Source: CAJQQK01 sp965224225 (GTDB lineage: Bacteria; Pseudomonadota; Alphaproteobacteria; Rhizobiales; Hyphomicrobiaceae). Taken from it: a DNA stretch of 64,000 nucleotides. Each line of letters opens with the position of its first letter. Position 1 is the first letter of the stretch. Location: the NCBI GenBank assembly GCA_965224225.1, contig CBDCZF010000034.1, positions 88,583 to 152,582 on the forward strand, read 5' to 3'. The notes beneath the pieces are model-generated. The model was not told the DNA's origin, ran no database searches, and worked only from the letters and a program-made list of their open reading frames with translations. This document shows, piece by piece, positions 35,875 through 45,105 of this stretch. The position numbers and the translations under genes are program-made.

Positions 35875-37752
35875 CTAAGCTGCAACCGCATCACCGGCAG
35901 GCACTGCCTGCACCCTCATTCGGTCGATCTCCACGGGCGGTGCAAAGTCTTCCGGGATAGCGCACAAGCCATTGCGCTGCAGCCACCGGCCAATCGCAGG
36001 TTCCGCCGTCAACACCGCAATCGGTAGGGCGAGTACATAACCCGCTGTCAGCGGTAGGCTCCAAAGCAACAATGTGGGACTGATAGCTGCAAGCGATCCA
36101 CAAACCGCAATCCCGAACAACGTCTGCGGCCAGAGTTCGCGAAACGCGTCTGCGATCGTGATCCGCCGGGCATCGCGTGCCTGGCCGCCCCATTGGACGG
36201 TCGCACCAAACATCAGGCCGATCATGAAGATCGTCGTACGAACCGTTGTGACGGCACCCTGCAGAAACGAAAAGACCAGTTCGATGACAGCGCTTAGCGC
36301 AAAGCGTGTCGTGCCGCCGTAACGGCGTGTGCCGCCCGGCGTCAGCAGCACATCGACGAAGCCGGCAAGCTTGGGCGCCAGATACATCGTGAAGAACGCA
36401 ACATAAAGGCCGATCGCTGCCATTACCGGGAACGGATCGGCGGCACGGATTGCCTCGAGGCCGGCCAATGGCGCCAGCGCGATCATCAGCGTAAAGGCCG
36501 GGATGCCGAGAAACATCAGGATCGCCCAGACCAGCTGAAAGCGACTCAGCGCCCTGAGGCCGGGTGTGCCAAGCAACTTGAGGTATTGCATGTTGCCCTG
36601 GCACCAGCGCACGTCACGGCGCATGAACTCCAGGATGTCGGGCGGATTATCCTCGTAGCTCGCCATCTCCTCCGGCAGCACGCGCACCTCGTAGCCGGCG
36701 CGGCGCATCAAGGTTGCCTCGACCTGGTCGTGCGAGAGCACGTGCCCGCCAAGCGGCGGCTTGCCGGGCAGCACCGGCAGATCGCAATGCTCGCGGAACG
36801 GGCGGATACGCACCAGCGCATTGTGTCCCCAGAAGGGCCCGCAGTCGCCGACCCACCAGGCCTGGCCCATCGTGTAGGTGCGCATGCCGTGGCGCATGCC
36901 GAACTGGAAAATGCGCGCGAATGCACTCGAGGACGGCGCCCCGACGACGAGGCTCTGCAGAATGCCGATGCGAGGATTGGCCTGCATGATCGCAACTAGG
37001 CGCAAAACCGCCTCGGCGCCCATCAGGCTGTCGGCATCGAGCGGCAGCATCAAGTCATAACCGTCGGCCATGTTGTGGCAAAAGTCGCGCACATTGCCCG
37101 CCTTGAAGCCGGCATTGTCTTCGCGACGGCGATAGACGACCCGCGCTGCATCGAGGCCGAGCGAACGCTGCCAATCCCCAACGAGGCGCTCTTCTTGCCG
37201 TGCTATTTCCAAATCGTCGGTGTCGCTCAGCACGAAGTATCCGAAGGCATCCCCATTGCCGCTCGCATCCAGGCTGCGCTGGATGACCTCGAGCCGGGCA
37301 ATGGCACGGGCCGGATCCTCGTTACGCAAGGTCATCAGGATGGCCGTGCGCTCGCGGGCAAAGTCACCTGCGCCGGCATCGGGCACATCGGCAAACGGGG
37401 CAACGGCCTTCAGGCCATCAGCCGTGCCATGCAGCAGCCAGAGCCCGATGACCGCATTCCAGAACCCGAGCACCGTCCACGGCAGACCGATCGCAAAGGC
37501 AGTCAGCAAGACGCTGTCGAGCACGCTCCAACCGCCATGGCCGAGGATCATCGCCATCCAGATCAGCAGGCCGACATAGGTCGCGATATTGAGCGAGGCA
37601 ACGACAACGCGCCGACGCCACAACTCCTCGACCGACTGCAGGCCGGCTGGCGTCATTGGAACACCTCGTCCGCTAATAGGCGCCAGCCCCGGCTCCAAAG
37701 ACCGAGCGGCTGGCTCCGAGCGCGAAGGCGAAAACGAAACCCACTTCAGCAT
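35875..37752 (-). CDS. opgH: Glucans biosynthesis glucosyltransferase (OpgH/MdoH)
   Basis: 625 residues if started at 37752; an ATG at 37656 with GAGG seven bases upstream would give 593. Two N-terminal membrane helices, then a GT2 domain: FVLSDTDDLEIARQEE, MLPLDADSLMGAEAV, DQVEATLMRRAGYEV and the QxxRW-like RRDVRWCQGNMQYLKL, then at least five C-terminal membrane helices. OpgH polymerises beta-1,2-linked glucose from UDP-glucose and extrudes it to the periplasm as osmoregulated periplasmic glucan. Shorter than E. coli OpgH (847) because the long cytoplasmic N- and C-terminal parts are missing. Confidence 0.93.
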   Translation of the reverse strand: MLKWVSFSPSRSEPAARSLEPGLAPISGRGVPMTPAGLQSVEELWRRRVVVASLNIATYVGLLIWMAMILGHGGWSVLDSVLLTAFAIGLPWTVLGFWNAVIGLWLLHGTADGLKAVAPFADVPDAGAGDFARERTAILMTLRNEDPARAIARLEVIQRSLDASGNGDAFGYFVLSDTDDLEIARQEERLVGDWQRSLGLDAARVVYRRREDNAGFKAGNVRDFCHNMADGYDLMLPLDADSLMGAEAVLRLVAIMQANPRIGILQSLVVGAPSSSAFARIFQFGMRHGMRTYTMGQAWWVGDCGPFWGHNALVRIRPFREHCDLPVLPGKPPLGGHVLSHDQVEATLMRRAGYEVRVLPEEMASYEDNPPDILEFMRRDVRWCQGNMQYLKLLGTPGLRALSRFQLVWAILMFLGIPAFTLMIALAPLAGLEAIRAADPFPVMAAIGLYVAFFTMYLAPKLAGFVDVLLTPGGTRRYGGTTRFALSAVIELVFSFLQGAVTTVRTTIFMIGLMFGATVQWGGQARDARRITIADAFRELWPQTLFGIAVCGSLAAISPTLLLWSLPLTAGYVLALPIAVLTAEPAIGRWLQRNGLCAIPEDFAPPVEIDRMRVQAVPAGDAVAA

Positions 37753-37826
37753 TCGATCATCCTTCGAGGCATGCTAAGTGTCGCAAGTCTCAAACTGCAC
37801 CGCGAACCAGCCTTGGCCGCATCATC

Positions 37827-38888
37827 GTGAATCAAGCCACCGTCAAACAAACACCACGCCGCTCAACCGGCTCCATGCGGATCGCCGAGGCACTCTGGTA
37901 CACGGCCTCCGGCATCGCCGAGATCCGGCCTGAACGACTTGGCAGCGCGCCCGCCGGCTGGGTCACGATCGAGACGCACTACTCCGCCATCAGCCGCGGC
38001 ACCGAGCGCCTCGTCTGGCAAGGCGCGATCGGCCCGAGCGAATGGCAGCGCATGCGCGCGCCCTTCCAGGCAGGCGACTTTCCGTTCCCAGTGAAATACG
38101 GCTATTCGGCGGCAGGGCGCGTGATCGATGGCCCGGAAGCGCTTATTGGACAAAACACATTTGCGTTATTCCCGCACCAGACGGTGTTTCAGCTACCTGC
38201 CGACAAAGTGACGCTGCTGCCGACGGCATTGCCTCTCGCGCGGGCCACGCTTGCAGCCAACATGGAAACCGCGCTCAATGCGGTCTGGGACAGCGGTGTG
38301 ACGGCTGCCGATGAAATCATCGTGATCGGCGGCGGCATCGTCGGCCTGCTGACCGGCTACCTCTGCGCCCGCCTGCCCGGCGCGCGCATGACACTTGTCG
38401 ACGTTAACCACAATGTCGGTGCCATTGCCGACAACCTCGGCGTGGCATTCGTCCAGGCATCACCCGATGATCCCGACGCGCTGGCTCAAAGCATCACCAG
38501 CAACGCCGACGTCGTCTTTCACACCAGCGCCACCGGTCCCGGGCTGGCGACCGCAATCAACGCCTGCGGCTTCGAAGCGACGCTGGTCGAGATGAGCTGG
38601 TATGGTGACAAACAGATCGAAGCCGGCCTCGGTGGTGCCTTCCACGCCAAGCGTTTGCGGCTGATCTCATCGCAGGTCGGTCACGTGGCAAGCAGACGGC
38701 GCGCGCGCTGGTCACACGCCCGGCGCCTTGAAAGCGCCGTCAGGCTGCTCGAAGATCCAGCACTCGATTGCCTGGTCTGCGATCGCATTGACTTTGCCGC
38801 CCTGCCGGAGCGCCTTGCCGGCATATTCGAGGCAACCAACCCGGCCCTGCCGCCGGTGATCACCTACCCAGCCGCTCATAACTCCTGA
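37827..38888 (+). CDS. MDR-family (zinc-type alcohol dehydrogenase-like) oxidoreductase
   Basis: 353 residues from GTG 37827; ATG 37875 (MRIAEALWYT) is an equally plausible start. Medium-chain dehydrogenase fold: an N-terminal GroES-like domain with THYSAISRGTERLVWQG and FPVKYGYSAAGRV, then a Rossmann domain with EIIVIGGGIVGLLTGYLCA. The catalytic-zinc Cys/His pattern and the four-Cys structural-zinc loop are absent, as in zinc-independent members. The SRGTE segment and HAKRLRLISSQVG motif resemble the bacteriochlorophyllide/threonine dehydrogenase-like subgroup. First gene of a tight four-gene operon with the PTPS homologue, so it probably reduces or oxidises a side-chain hydroxyl or ketone of the pathway product. 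Confidence 0.85.
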   Translation: MNQATVKQTPRRSTGSMRIAEALWYTASGIAEIRPERLGSAPAGWVTIETHYSAISRGTERLVWQGAIGPSEWQRMRAPFQAGDFPFPVKYGYSAAGRVIDGPEALIGQNTFALFPHQTVFQLPADKVTLLPTALPLARATLAANMETALNAVWDSGVTAADEIIVIGGGIVGLLTGYLCARLPGARMTLVDVNHNVGAIADNLGVAFVQASPDDPDALAQSITSNADVVFHTSATGPGLATAINACGFEATLVEMSWYGDKQIEAGLGGAFHAKRLRLISSQVGHVASRRRARWSHARRLESAVRLLEDPALDCLVCDRIDFAALPERLAGIFEATNPALPPVITYPAAHNS

Positions 38889-38897
38889 GGCTCCCAC

Positions 38898-39302
38898 ATG
38901 TACGCCGTCGAAGTTCGCGAAGCGATCATGATCGCCCACAGCCTGCCCGATCCGTTCTTCGGCCCGGCCCAGAACAAGCACGGAGCGACCTTCGTCGTCG
39001 ACGTCGCCTTCTTCGCCGAAGCGCTCTCGGAGCAGAACGTCGTCGTCGACATCGGCCGCGCCGGCGAAGCCCTGAAGGCCGTCCTGAAACCGCTGGCCTA
39101 CAAAGACCTCGACGATATCGCAGCCTTCGAGGGCAAACTGACCACGACCGAATTCCTCTGCCGCCACATATTCGATGGCATGGCCGCAGCCATCGCGCGC
39201 GGCGACCTCGGCCCCGGCTCGGAACGCCTCATCAAACTGCGCGTCACGCTTGGTGAAACGCATCTGGCGCGCGCCTGGTTCGAGGGGCCGATCGGTGCTT
39301 GA
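38898..39302 (+). CDS. Divergent 6-pyruvoyl-tetrahydropterin synthase/QueD homologue
   Basis: 134 residues, normal length; GAGG seven bases before the ATG, nine bases after the previous stop. The fold is recognisable: IAHSLPDPF corresponds to the AAH zinc motif, NKHGATFVV to the LHGHxF motif, VVVDIGR to the VxDF strand, TTTEFLCRHIFDG to PTSExLA, and TLGETHLARAWFEG to the ET pterin-anchor. Important changes: the catalytic Cys four residues before HG is Ala, the second His of HGH is Ala, and the LDH histidine is Asp (DLDDIAAF). So zinc binding and standard PTPS/QueD chemistry are doubtful; it may bind a pterin or catalyse something else. The next gene starts inside its last codons. Confidence 0.82.
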   Translation: MYAVEVREAIMIAHSLPDPFFGPAQNKHGATFVVDVAFFAEALSEQNVVVDIGRAGEALKAVLKPLAYKDLDDIAAFEGKLTTTEFLCRHIFDGMAAAIARGDLGPGSERLIKLRVTLGETHLARAWFEGPIGA

Positions 39303-40353
39303 CGTGGCGTTCGCCATCCCGGGCGATCTCGATGCACCGACCGGCGGCTATGCCTATGCCCGCAAGGTGCTGCAATTGTTGCCTGCCTTCGACGTCACGC
39401 CGCATCATATCGCCCTGCCGGCAGGGTTTCCCGATCCAGGCGAAGACGACCTCGGCCAGACTAGGCGGTTGCTCGACCAGCTGCATCCCGAAACCCCGAT
39501 CCTGTTCGACGGCCTGGCTTACGGCGCTCTACCGGCTGCCTTATCCGGATCAATCGCCTCGCCGGTCATTGCCCTGGTGCACCATCCTTTGGCGCGCGAG
39601 ACCGGCCTTGATGATTTGCGCCGTCGGCAACTCGAAGTTTCCGAGCGCACAGCACTTGGCCATGCCGCCGCCGTGATCGCAACCAGTGCCCATACCCGGC
39701 GTCTGCTGGTCAGCGACTACGGCGTTGAAGAGGACAAACTCACGATTGCCGAGCCTGGTACCGAACCCGCCCGGCGCGCCAGCGGTACGGGCAGGCCGTT
39801 CCGATTGCTCACAGTCGGCGCCCTGATCCCGCGCAAGGGCTATACGGTGCTGATCGAAGCACTCGGCCAGCTCGGCGACGACAGTTGGCATCTGACGATC
39901 GTCGGCTCGCCCGATCACGACCCGGCCGAAGCCAACCGCATTCGCGAACATGTCATGGCAAGCGGCTTGCGCCGGCAGATCGATCTCCGAGGGGTCGTCC
40001 CGGCAATCGAATTGGAGCGCCTTTATGACTGTGCCGACCTGTTCGTCATGCCTTCGCTCTATGAGGGCTACGGCATGGTGCTGGCCGAGGCCATGGCACA
40101 TGGGCTGGCGATTGTTTGCACGACGGGCGGAGCGGCGGCCGAGACCGTACCCGATGATGCCGCAATCAAGGTCGCGCCGGACAACGCGCCGCAACTGGCA
40201 GATGCGATCGGCAAACTGCTGACGGATGCCGCTGAACGCGAACGCCTCGCAGAGTGCGCCTGGCAGGCCGGCTGCCGATTGCCGCGCTGGCCGGATACGG
40301 CCGAACGTATCGCCAATGTCATCAAGACCATCGCCGGAGAAAAGGGCCAATGA
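39295..40353 (+). CDS. Glycosyltransferase family 4 (GT-B)
   Basis: 352 residues from GTG 39295 (AGGGG eight bases upstream), overlapping the PTPS-like gene by 8 bp. N-terminal Rossmann half with DVAFAIPGDLDAPTGGYAYA, a typical acceptor-side glycine loop. C-terminal donor domain with LLTVGALIPRKGYTVLIEAL, LYDCADLFVMPSLYEGYGMV and EAMAHGLAIVCTTGGAAAE, containing the GT4 E-x7-E element (EGYGMVLAE). Transfers a nucleotide-activated sugar. Encoded between a pterin-type synthase homologue and a methyltransferase, which suggests a small-molecule acceptor and not a polysaccharide. Confidence 0.9.
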   Translation: MLDVAFAIPGDLDAPTGGYAYARKVLQLLPAFDVTPHHIALPAGFPDPGEDDLGQTRRLLDQLHPETPILFDGLAYGALPAALSGSIASPVIALVHHPLARETGLDDLRRRQLEVSERTALGHAAAVIATSAHTRRLLVSDYGVEEDKLTIAEPGTEPARRASGTGRPFRLLTVGALIPRKGYTVLIEALGQLGDDSWHLTIVGSPDHDPAEANRIREHVMASGLRRQIDLRGVVPAIELERLYDCADLFVMPSLYEGYGMVLAEAMAHGLAIVCTTGGAAAETVPDDAAIKVAPDNAPQLADAIGKLLTDAAERERLAECAWQAGCRLPRWPDTAERIANVIKTIAGEKGQ

Positions 40354-41156
40354 GCGGGTTCGCACCAGAATGGCTGGCCTTGCGCGAAGCTGCCGACCAC
40401 GACGCCGTCAACCATCGCCTGCGCGCAGCCTTGATCAATGCTGTGCGTCGACATGAGCGGCTGCGCATCACCGACCTCGGCTGCGGTACCGGCTCCAACT
40501 TTCGTTCGCTGGCACCCGATATTGACAAGCCGCAAACCTGGCGCCTGGTCGACCATGATGCAGGCCTGTTGCAGATCGCGGCCGCCATGACTGCGCCGAT
40601 CGCCACCGATCGCGGCTCCGAGATCCAGTTACATCAGGCCGATCTGGTGGGCGGCAATATCGCTGAGATCTGCGCCGACAGTGATCTCGTGACGGCGGCA
40701 GCACTCTTCGATCTCGTCTCGGCCGATGCAATCCGCCGCCTTGCCGACGGCATCGCGAGTTCGGCAGCAATCTTCTATACAGTCCTGACTTACGACGGCA
40801 TTGTCGCCTGGCTGCCCGAAGCAGATCTCGATCGTGCAATGCGGAACGCGTTCAACGTGCATCAGCGAAGCGACAAAGGCTTCGGGCCAGCCGCCGGGCC
40901 TGATGCGACCGACTGCCTGGCAGAAGCCTTCGCCGCCAACGGCTACCGCGTCCTGAGAGGTTCCAGCCCCTGGGTGCTCGGCGCAAGCCTGGCAACACTG
41001 CGCAAGGAGGTCGACCGGGGCTGGGCTGAAGCGGTGATGGAAACCGATACCATTGACCGCGATGCGATTGCTGACTGGCTCGACCGGCGCCTTGCCGATG
41101 AGAGCGCCGTCACGATCGTCGGTCACCAGGATCTGCTGGCGCTACCGCCCGCCTGA
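40350..41156 (+). CDS. SAM-dependent methyltransferase (class I)
   Basis: 268 residues; ATG overlaps the glycosyltransferase stop (ATGA). Motif I is RITDLGCGTGSNFRSLAP (near residue 45), followed by WRLVDHDAGLLQIAAAM (acidic ribose-binding residue) and LVTAAALFDLVSADAIRRLA for motif post-II/III. C-terminal part contains YTVLTYDGIVAWLP and DRAMRNAFNVHQRSDKGFGP. Likely O- or N-methylates the same small molecule. Last gene of the operon; it overlaps the convergent cytochrome b561 gene by 15 bp. Confidence 0.88.
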   Translation: MSGFAPEWLALREAADHDAVNHRLRAALINAVRRHERLRITDLGCGTGSNFRSLAPDIDKPQTWRLVDHDAGLLQIAAAMTAPIATDRGSEIQLHQADLVGGNIAEICADSDLVTAAALFDLVSADAIRRLADGIASSAAIFYTVLTYDGIVAWLPEADLDRAMRNAFNVHQRSDKGFGPAAGPDATDCLAEAFAANGYRVLRGSSPWVLGASLATLRKEVDRGWAEAVMETDTIDRDAIADWLDRRLADESAVTIVGHQDLLALPPA

Positions 41157-41732
41157 TCCGCGCCGCTCGAGTCGCGGCAGCATCCGGCGCAACACGTTAT
41201 CGCGACGCACGAAATGGTGATAGAGGGCCGCCACGATATGCACCGTCACAAGCCCGATAAGGGCAAACGCCAGCAATGCATGGATAGCGAAGACGTCCTT
41301 GCTCTGCGCCTGGTCGGGCGCAGCCAGTGCCGGCAGCTTGATGAGGCCGAAGACATCGAGTGCCGGAAACATCGACACACCAAGCCAACCAAGCACCGGC
41401 ACGACAATCAACAGGGCATAGAGCAGCCAGTGAGCCGTATGGCTGGCGATCTTGTGGAATGCGGCAAGACTCGGTTCGTCAGACGGAACGCCGCCGAGAA
41501 ACCGTCTGCCAAGTCGCACGACAATGACCGCCAACACAGTAATGCCGATCAGTTTATGGGTCGAATAGAGCGTGTTGGTGGTCGCGTCCCAGAGTTTGAG
41601 GGTCTGCCCGCGGTAGACCATGGTCAGACCGGTCGCCACCTGTGCCGCGACGAGCAGTACGGTCAGCCAATGCAGAAAGCGCGCAAACCACGAATAGGTT
41701 TCGGCATCATTCGGCGGCCGCACCTCTGACAT
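41142..41732 (-). CDS. Cytochrome b561-family membrane protein
   Basis: 196 residues from ATG 41732, with GGAGG five bases upstream. Four transmembrane helices with conserved histidines: YSWFARFLHWLTVLLV, TLYSTHKLIGITVLAV, IASHTAHWLLYALLI and FAIHALLAFALIGLVTVHIV, enough to ligate two b hemes. Prokaryotic b561 proteins oxidise ubiquinol or shuttle electrons to periplasmic acceptors, including superoxide. The start overlaps the end of the RibD-like gene by 26 bp, so the two are cotranscribed, hinting at a redox partner role. Confidence 0.92.
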   Translation of the reverse strand: MSEVRPPNDAETYSWFARFLHWLTVLLVAAQVATGLTMVYRGQTLKLWDATTNTLYSTHKLIGITVLAVIVVRLGRRFLGGVPSDEPSLAAFHKIASHTAHWLLYALLIVVPVLGWLGVSMFPALDVFGLIKLPALAAPDQAQSKDVFAIHALLAFALIGLVTVHIVAALYHHFVRRDNVLRRMLPRLERRGSGGR

Positions 41733-42600
41733 CACAACCTCCCCTGAGATCACAGTCGAACAGCACTTCGCCGTCGTCCAGCGGATAGGCCTGGACAGGC
41801 GGCCGGATGGCATCATCCAGACTGTGGATCGGGCTGAGGTCAAGTCCCGGCTTGCCTGAACCCAGTATGACGGGCGCGACCAGGAGATGCAGGCGATCGA
41901 CGGCAGCTGCCTCGATGAACCGCGACACGGTGCACGCACCACCTTCGACCAGGATGCGCTTGTAACCTTGCGCGAACAGGCAGTGAGCAATGGCGTTGGG
42001 GCAAAATCTGCGGCCGGCGGGTGCAAGGCTCAGAGAGGCAACGCCAGCCGGCAGGTCGCCACGCTTGGGGCCGATCACGACACGCTCGCAGCCGTCATCG
42101 GCCAGGCACCGCGCCGTTTTCGAAAGGCGCCCATGCGGATCGATCACAACACGGGCGGGATTGCGCCCCGGCACGCGGCGTACCGTCAAGGAAGGATCGT
42201 CGGCCTCCGCCGTACCGATGCCGACCACCACCGCATCGACAAGAGCACGAAGGCGATGGAGATGATTGAGGGCCGGCGTCTGGTTGATCCACTGGCTCTC
42301 ACCGGTGATGGTCGCAATCCGCCCGTCGAGCGACTGGCCAAGTTGGGCAACGACGAACGGCCGGTCCTCCCTGGCGCGCGCAAAGGGTAAAAAGACATCC
42401 TCGTAGGCGGGCCCGCGCGGGCCGAATGTGCGTGGTACGGTAACGACATTGCCAGTTGCCAGAGCTTCGCTCACATTCCAATCCCCGAATCCCATTCCCT
42501 GAACAAGACGGTTTGCACGGCAGATCAGCCGGCCTAGGCGGTCAAACTCGCGTGTCACTAAACATGTAGTTGTGGCCAAACCTCGGCCATCGCACTTCAC
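41707..42600 (-). CDS. RibD C-terminal-type pyrimidine reductase
   Basis: 297 residues from ATG 42600; an ATG at 42495 is possible. The C-terminal 220 residues form the RibD_C/dihydrofolate-reductase-like fold: VAQLGQSLDGRIATITGES, HRLRALVDAVVVGIGTAEAD (NADPH loop), SLTVRRVPGRNPARVVID, and ILVEGGACTVSRFIEA. In riboflavin synthesis this domain reduces the ribosylamino pyrimidine phosphate made from GTP by RibA and RibD deaminase. The N-terminal about 75 residues are not a deaminase domain and are unassigned. With GTP cyclohydrolase II nearby it could reduce an analogous intermediate in a separate pathway. Confidence 0.88.
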   Translation of the reverse strand: MKCDGRGLATTTCLVTREFDRLGRLICRANRLVQGMGFGDWNVSEALATGNVVTVPRTFGPRGPAYEDVFLPFARAREDRPFVVAQLGQSLDGRIATITGESQWINQTPALNHLHRLRALVDAVVVGIGTAEADDPSLTVRRVPGRNPARVVIDPHGRLSKTARCLADDGCERVVIGPKRGDLPAGVASLSLAPAGRRFCPNAIAHCLFAQGYKRILVEGGACTVSRFIEAAAVDRLHLLVAPVILGSGKPGLDLSPIHSLDDAIRPPVQAYPLDDGEVLFDCDLRGGCDVRGAAAE

Positions 42601-42719
42601 TGTTGCCGCATGTCGCTCGCGCCAATAAGGCTGTCTGCGAACGATGACAAGTCCGTTGCGTAACAGTCACTTAAACTTTCCGAGAGGCTGGCGCGAGCAG
42701 GCACGATTGGTGAATGTAA

Positions 42720-45089
42720 ATGCGGCACAACAAGCCCATAATGGTGGGCCACTCGACGCAGACCGGAGCACAACGCTCGTCGCCGTCGGGCGGATTCGCC
42801 CTCCTGCCGACCGCCGCTGCCTTCATGGCCATTTGGCTGGTGTTTTCCTGGCCGTGGCTCTCGGGCACCTACACGATCCCCTGGGACGGCAAGGCGCACT
42901 TCGCTCCCCAGGTGCAGTTCATGGCCGCCAGCTTTGCGCGCGGTGACTGGCCGTTCTGGACGCCCAACGTTTTCGCCGGCCATCCTCAGATCGCCGATCC
43001 GCAGTCGATGCTGTTTTCACCGCCCATGGTAGCCCTTGCGGTGCTCGACGGCCGGCCCGGCCCCTGGGCGATCGATCTGGTCGTCCTCTTGATGCTGGCC
43101 TTTGCCGGCCTGTCGACACTGGCCTTTGCGAGGCAACAGGGCTGGCATTGGGCCGCTGGCCTAATTGCAGCGATTGCATTTGCCTTCGGGGCCGCGATGG
43201 CCTGGCGGCTCCAGCATTTCGGCCAGGTCATGAGCCTTGCCTACCTGCCGGCAACACTCTTCTGCCTCCACCGGGCCATCCGGCAAAGCTCCGTCATGTG
43301 CGGTATCCTGGCCGGCCTGCTCGGTGCCTTCATCGTGCTCGGACGTGACCAGGTCGGCCTCATCGCAGTCTACATTGCCGCCGGCTACGCGATTTGGCTG
43401 ATCTTCGACGGCAATGGCCCGTGGCAACGATTGCGCAGCGCCATTGTGCCGCTGCTGGCTGGCGGCGCGATCAGCCTGCTGGTCGTAATCGTACCGCTGT
43501 TGCTAACACTTGCCCTGGCAGAACAATCCAACCGGCCGCAGATAGATTTTACCGGAGCGGGCGCCGGCTCTCTGCATCCGACTCTGTTGGTCACCGCCCT
43601 CGTCCCCCACCTTTTCGGTGCCGCCGGTGACATGGCCGACTACTGGGGACCACCAAGTTTCACCTGGCAGAACACAGGCCTCTACATCGCCCAGAACATG
43701 GGCATCGTTTATCTCGGCATCATGCCCCTGGGGATGATCGCCTACGGCCTGGCGCGTGGTTACTTGCTCGAACGACCGATCCGGTTTTTCTCGATTGCAT
43801 GGCTTCTGGTCATCTTTTACGCGCTCGGCTGGTACACGCCGGTCTTTCGCGTCTTCTACGAGTTCCTGCCCGGCGTCGCCTTCTACCGCCGGCCGGCCGA
43901 CGCCGTCTTCCTGATCGGCGGCCTCGGCGCACTGCTGGCCGGCTATGCCGGGCATCGCATCATCGGCGACTTCACCAAGACTGCGAATGTCAACCGGCCC
44001 GCCGAGTTTGTCTTGATTGCAACCGTCTCGGTGCCAATGAGCCTCGCGATCGCTTTCGCCTGGCAGTTCGATCGCCTGCAGCAAGCCGCACCGCCCCTGC
44101 TCTTCGCAGCCGGCTGGCTGGCAGCGACCGCCCTATGCCTGGCATTGGCGATCCATATCCTGCCGATCCGCCCCATTGCCGCCGGCAGTCTGCTGGTCGC
44201 TGTCACCGCTGCCGACCTCATTGCCAACAACGGCCCGAACGGCGCCTCGGCGCTGCCCAGCGCCAGCCTCGCCATGCTCGAGCCGGATACCCGCGATGCC
44301 ACGATCACCAGGCTCAAACGCCTCATTCGGCAATCCGCCAGCACGACCAGGCGCGATCGCATCGAAATGGTTGGCCTCGGCTACCATTGGCCAAATACAG
44401 CCCTTACGCACGGCCTTCATTCAACACTCGGCGCCAACCCCGTCCGGCTCCGCCATTACGTTGCCGCGACCGGGGCCGGCGATACAGCAGCACTCGGCGG
44501 CCAGCGTCATTTCCCGCCCCTCTTTCCCTCCTATCGCTCACCGCTTGCCGATCTGCTTGGCCTGCGCTTCATCGCAACCGGCGAGCCGATCGAGCAGATC
44601 GACCGCACGCTCAAACCCGGCGACCTACCAATCGTCGCCCAAATCGGCCGGACACGCATTTATGAGAACCGCAATGCCCTGCCCCGCGTCCAGTTCGCAA
44701 CCAAGGTCCGCCAAGTCCGCTTCGACAAGATCGTGCGCACCGGCAACTGGCCGACGACAGATTTCGCCACCACCCTCCTGCTCGAAACGCCGTCACCGAC
44801 AAACGGACAACGCCGGCCGGGCAACGTGGCGATTACAAGCTATCGCAACACCGGAGTCGTCGTCGATGTCGAAAGCCCCGACGGCGGCTGGGTGGTGCTC
44901 AACGACGTCTGGCATCCCTGGTGGGTCGGCCGCATCGACGGCAAACCTGCCGACGTCCTCAAGGCAAACGTGTTGTTCCGTGCCATCGCCGTGCCATCTG
45001 GCCGGCACAAGGTGAGTTTCGAATTCCACCCCGTGCGCGGCGCACTGGCTTCGCTACTCTCCCGGTCCAAACCGCGACCAACCCCGTAA
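42720..45089 (+). CDS. YfhO-like multi-spanning membrane protein
   Basis: 789 residues: about eleven hydrophobic segments in the N-terminal 530 residues, then a soluble C-terminal domain of 250 residues with beta-rich WVVLNDVWHPWWVGRIDGKP. The segment HFAPQVQFMAASFARGDWPFWTPNVFAGHPQIADPQ (read in two parts) resembles the first extracytoplasmic loop of YfhO/GT-C enzymes, where an Asp is thought catalytic (WDGKAHFAP). Probably a lipid-linked-sugar glycosyltransferase or related glycan modifier. Immediately followed by the NdvA-like gene, so possibly modifies the exported glucan. Confidence 0.85.
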   Translation: MRHNKPIMVGHSTQTGAQRSSPSGGFALLPTAAAFMAIWLVFSWPWLSGTYTIPWDGKAHFAPQVQFMAASFARGDWPFWTPNVFAGHPQIADPQSMLFSPPMVALAVLDGRPGPWAIDLVVLLMLAFAGLSTLAFARQQGWHWAAGLIAAIAFAFGAAMAWRLQHFGQVMSLAYLPATLFCLHRAIRQSSVMCGILAGLLGAFIVLGRDQVGLIAVYIAAGYAIWLIFDGNGPWQRLRSAIVPLLAGGAISLLVVIVPLLLTLALAEQSNRPQIDFTGAGAGSLHPTLLVTALVPHLFGAAGDMADYWGPPSFTWQNTGLYIAQNMGIVYLGIMPLGMIAYGLARGYLLERPIRFFSIAWLLVIFYALGWYTPVFRVFYEFLPGVAFYRRPADAVFLIGGLGALLAGYAGHRIIGDFTKTANVNRPAEFVLIATVSVPMSLAIAFAWQFDRLQQAAPPLLFAAGWLAATALCLALAIHILPIRPIAAGSLLVAVTAADLIANNGPNGASALPSASLAMLEPDTRDATITRLKRLIRQSASTTRRDRIEMVGLGYHWPNTALTHGLHSTLGANPVRLRHYVAATGAGDTAALGGQRHFPPLFPSYRSPLADLLGLRFIATGEPIEQIDRTLKPGDLPIVAQIGRTRIYENRNALPRVQFATKVRQVRFDKIVRTGNWPTTDFATTLLLETPSPTNGQRRPGNVAITSYRNTGVVVDVESPDGGWVVLNDVWHPWWVGRIDGKPADVLKANVLFRAIAVPSGRHKVSFEFHPVRGALASLLSRSKPRPTP

Positions 45090-45105
45090 CTTGAACTCAC
45101 CAGGC

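Noticed and set aside
41707..42600. Dihydrofolate reductase for folate metabolism
   Set aside because: The fold is shared, but QSLDGRIA, the LVDAVVVGIGTAEADDP loop and ILVEGG are RibD-C features, not those of FolA.
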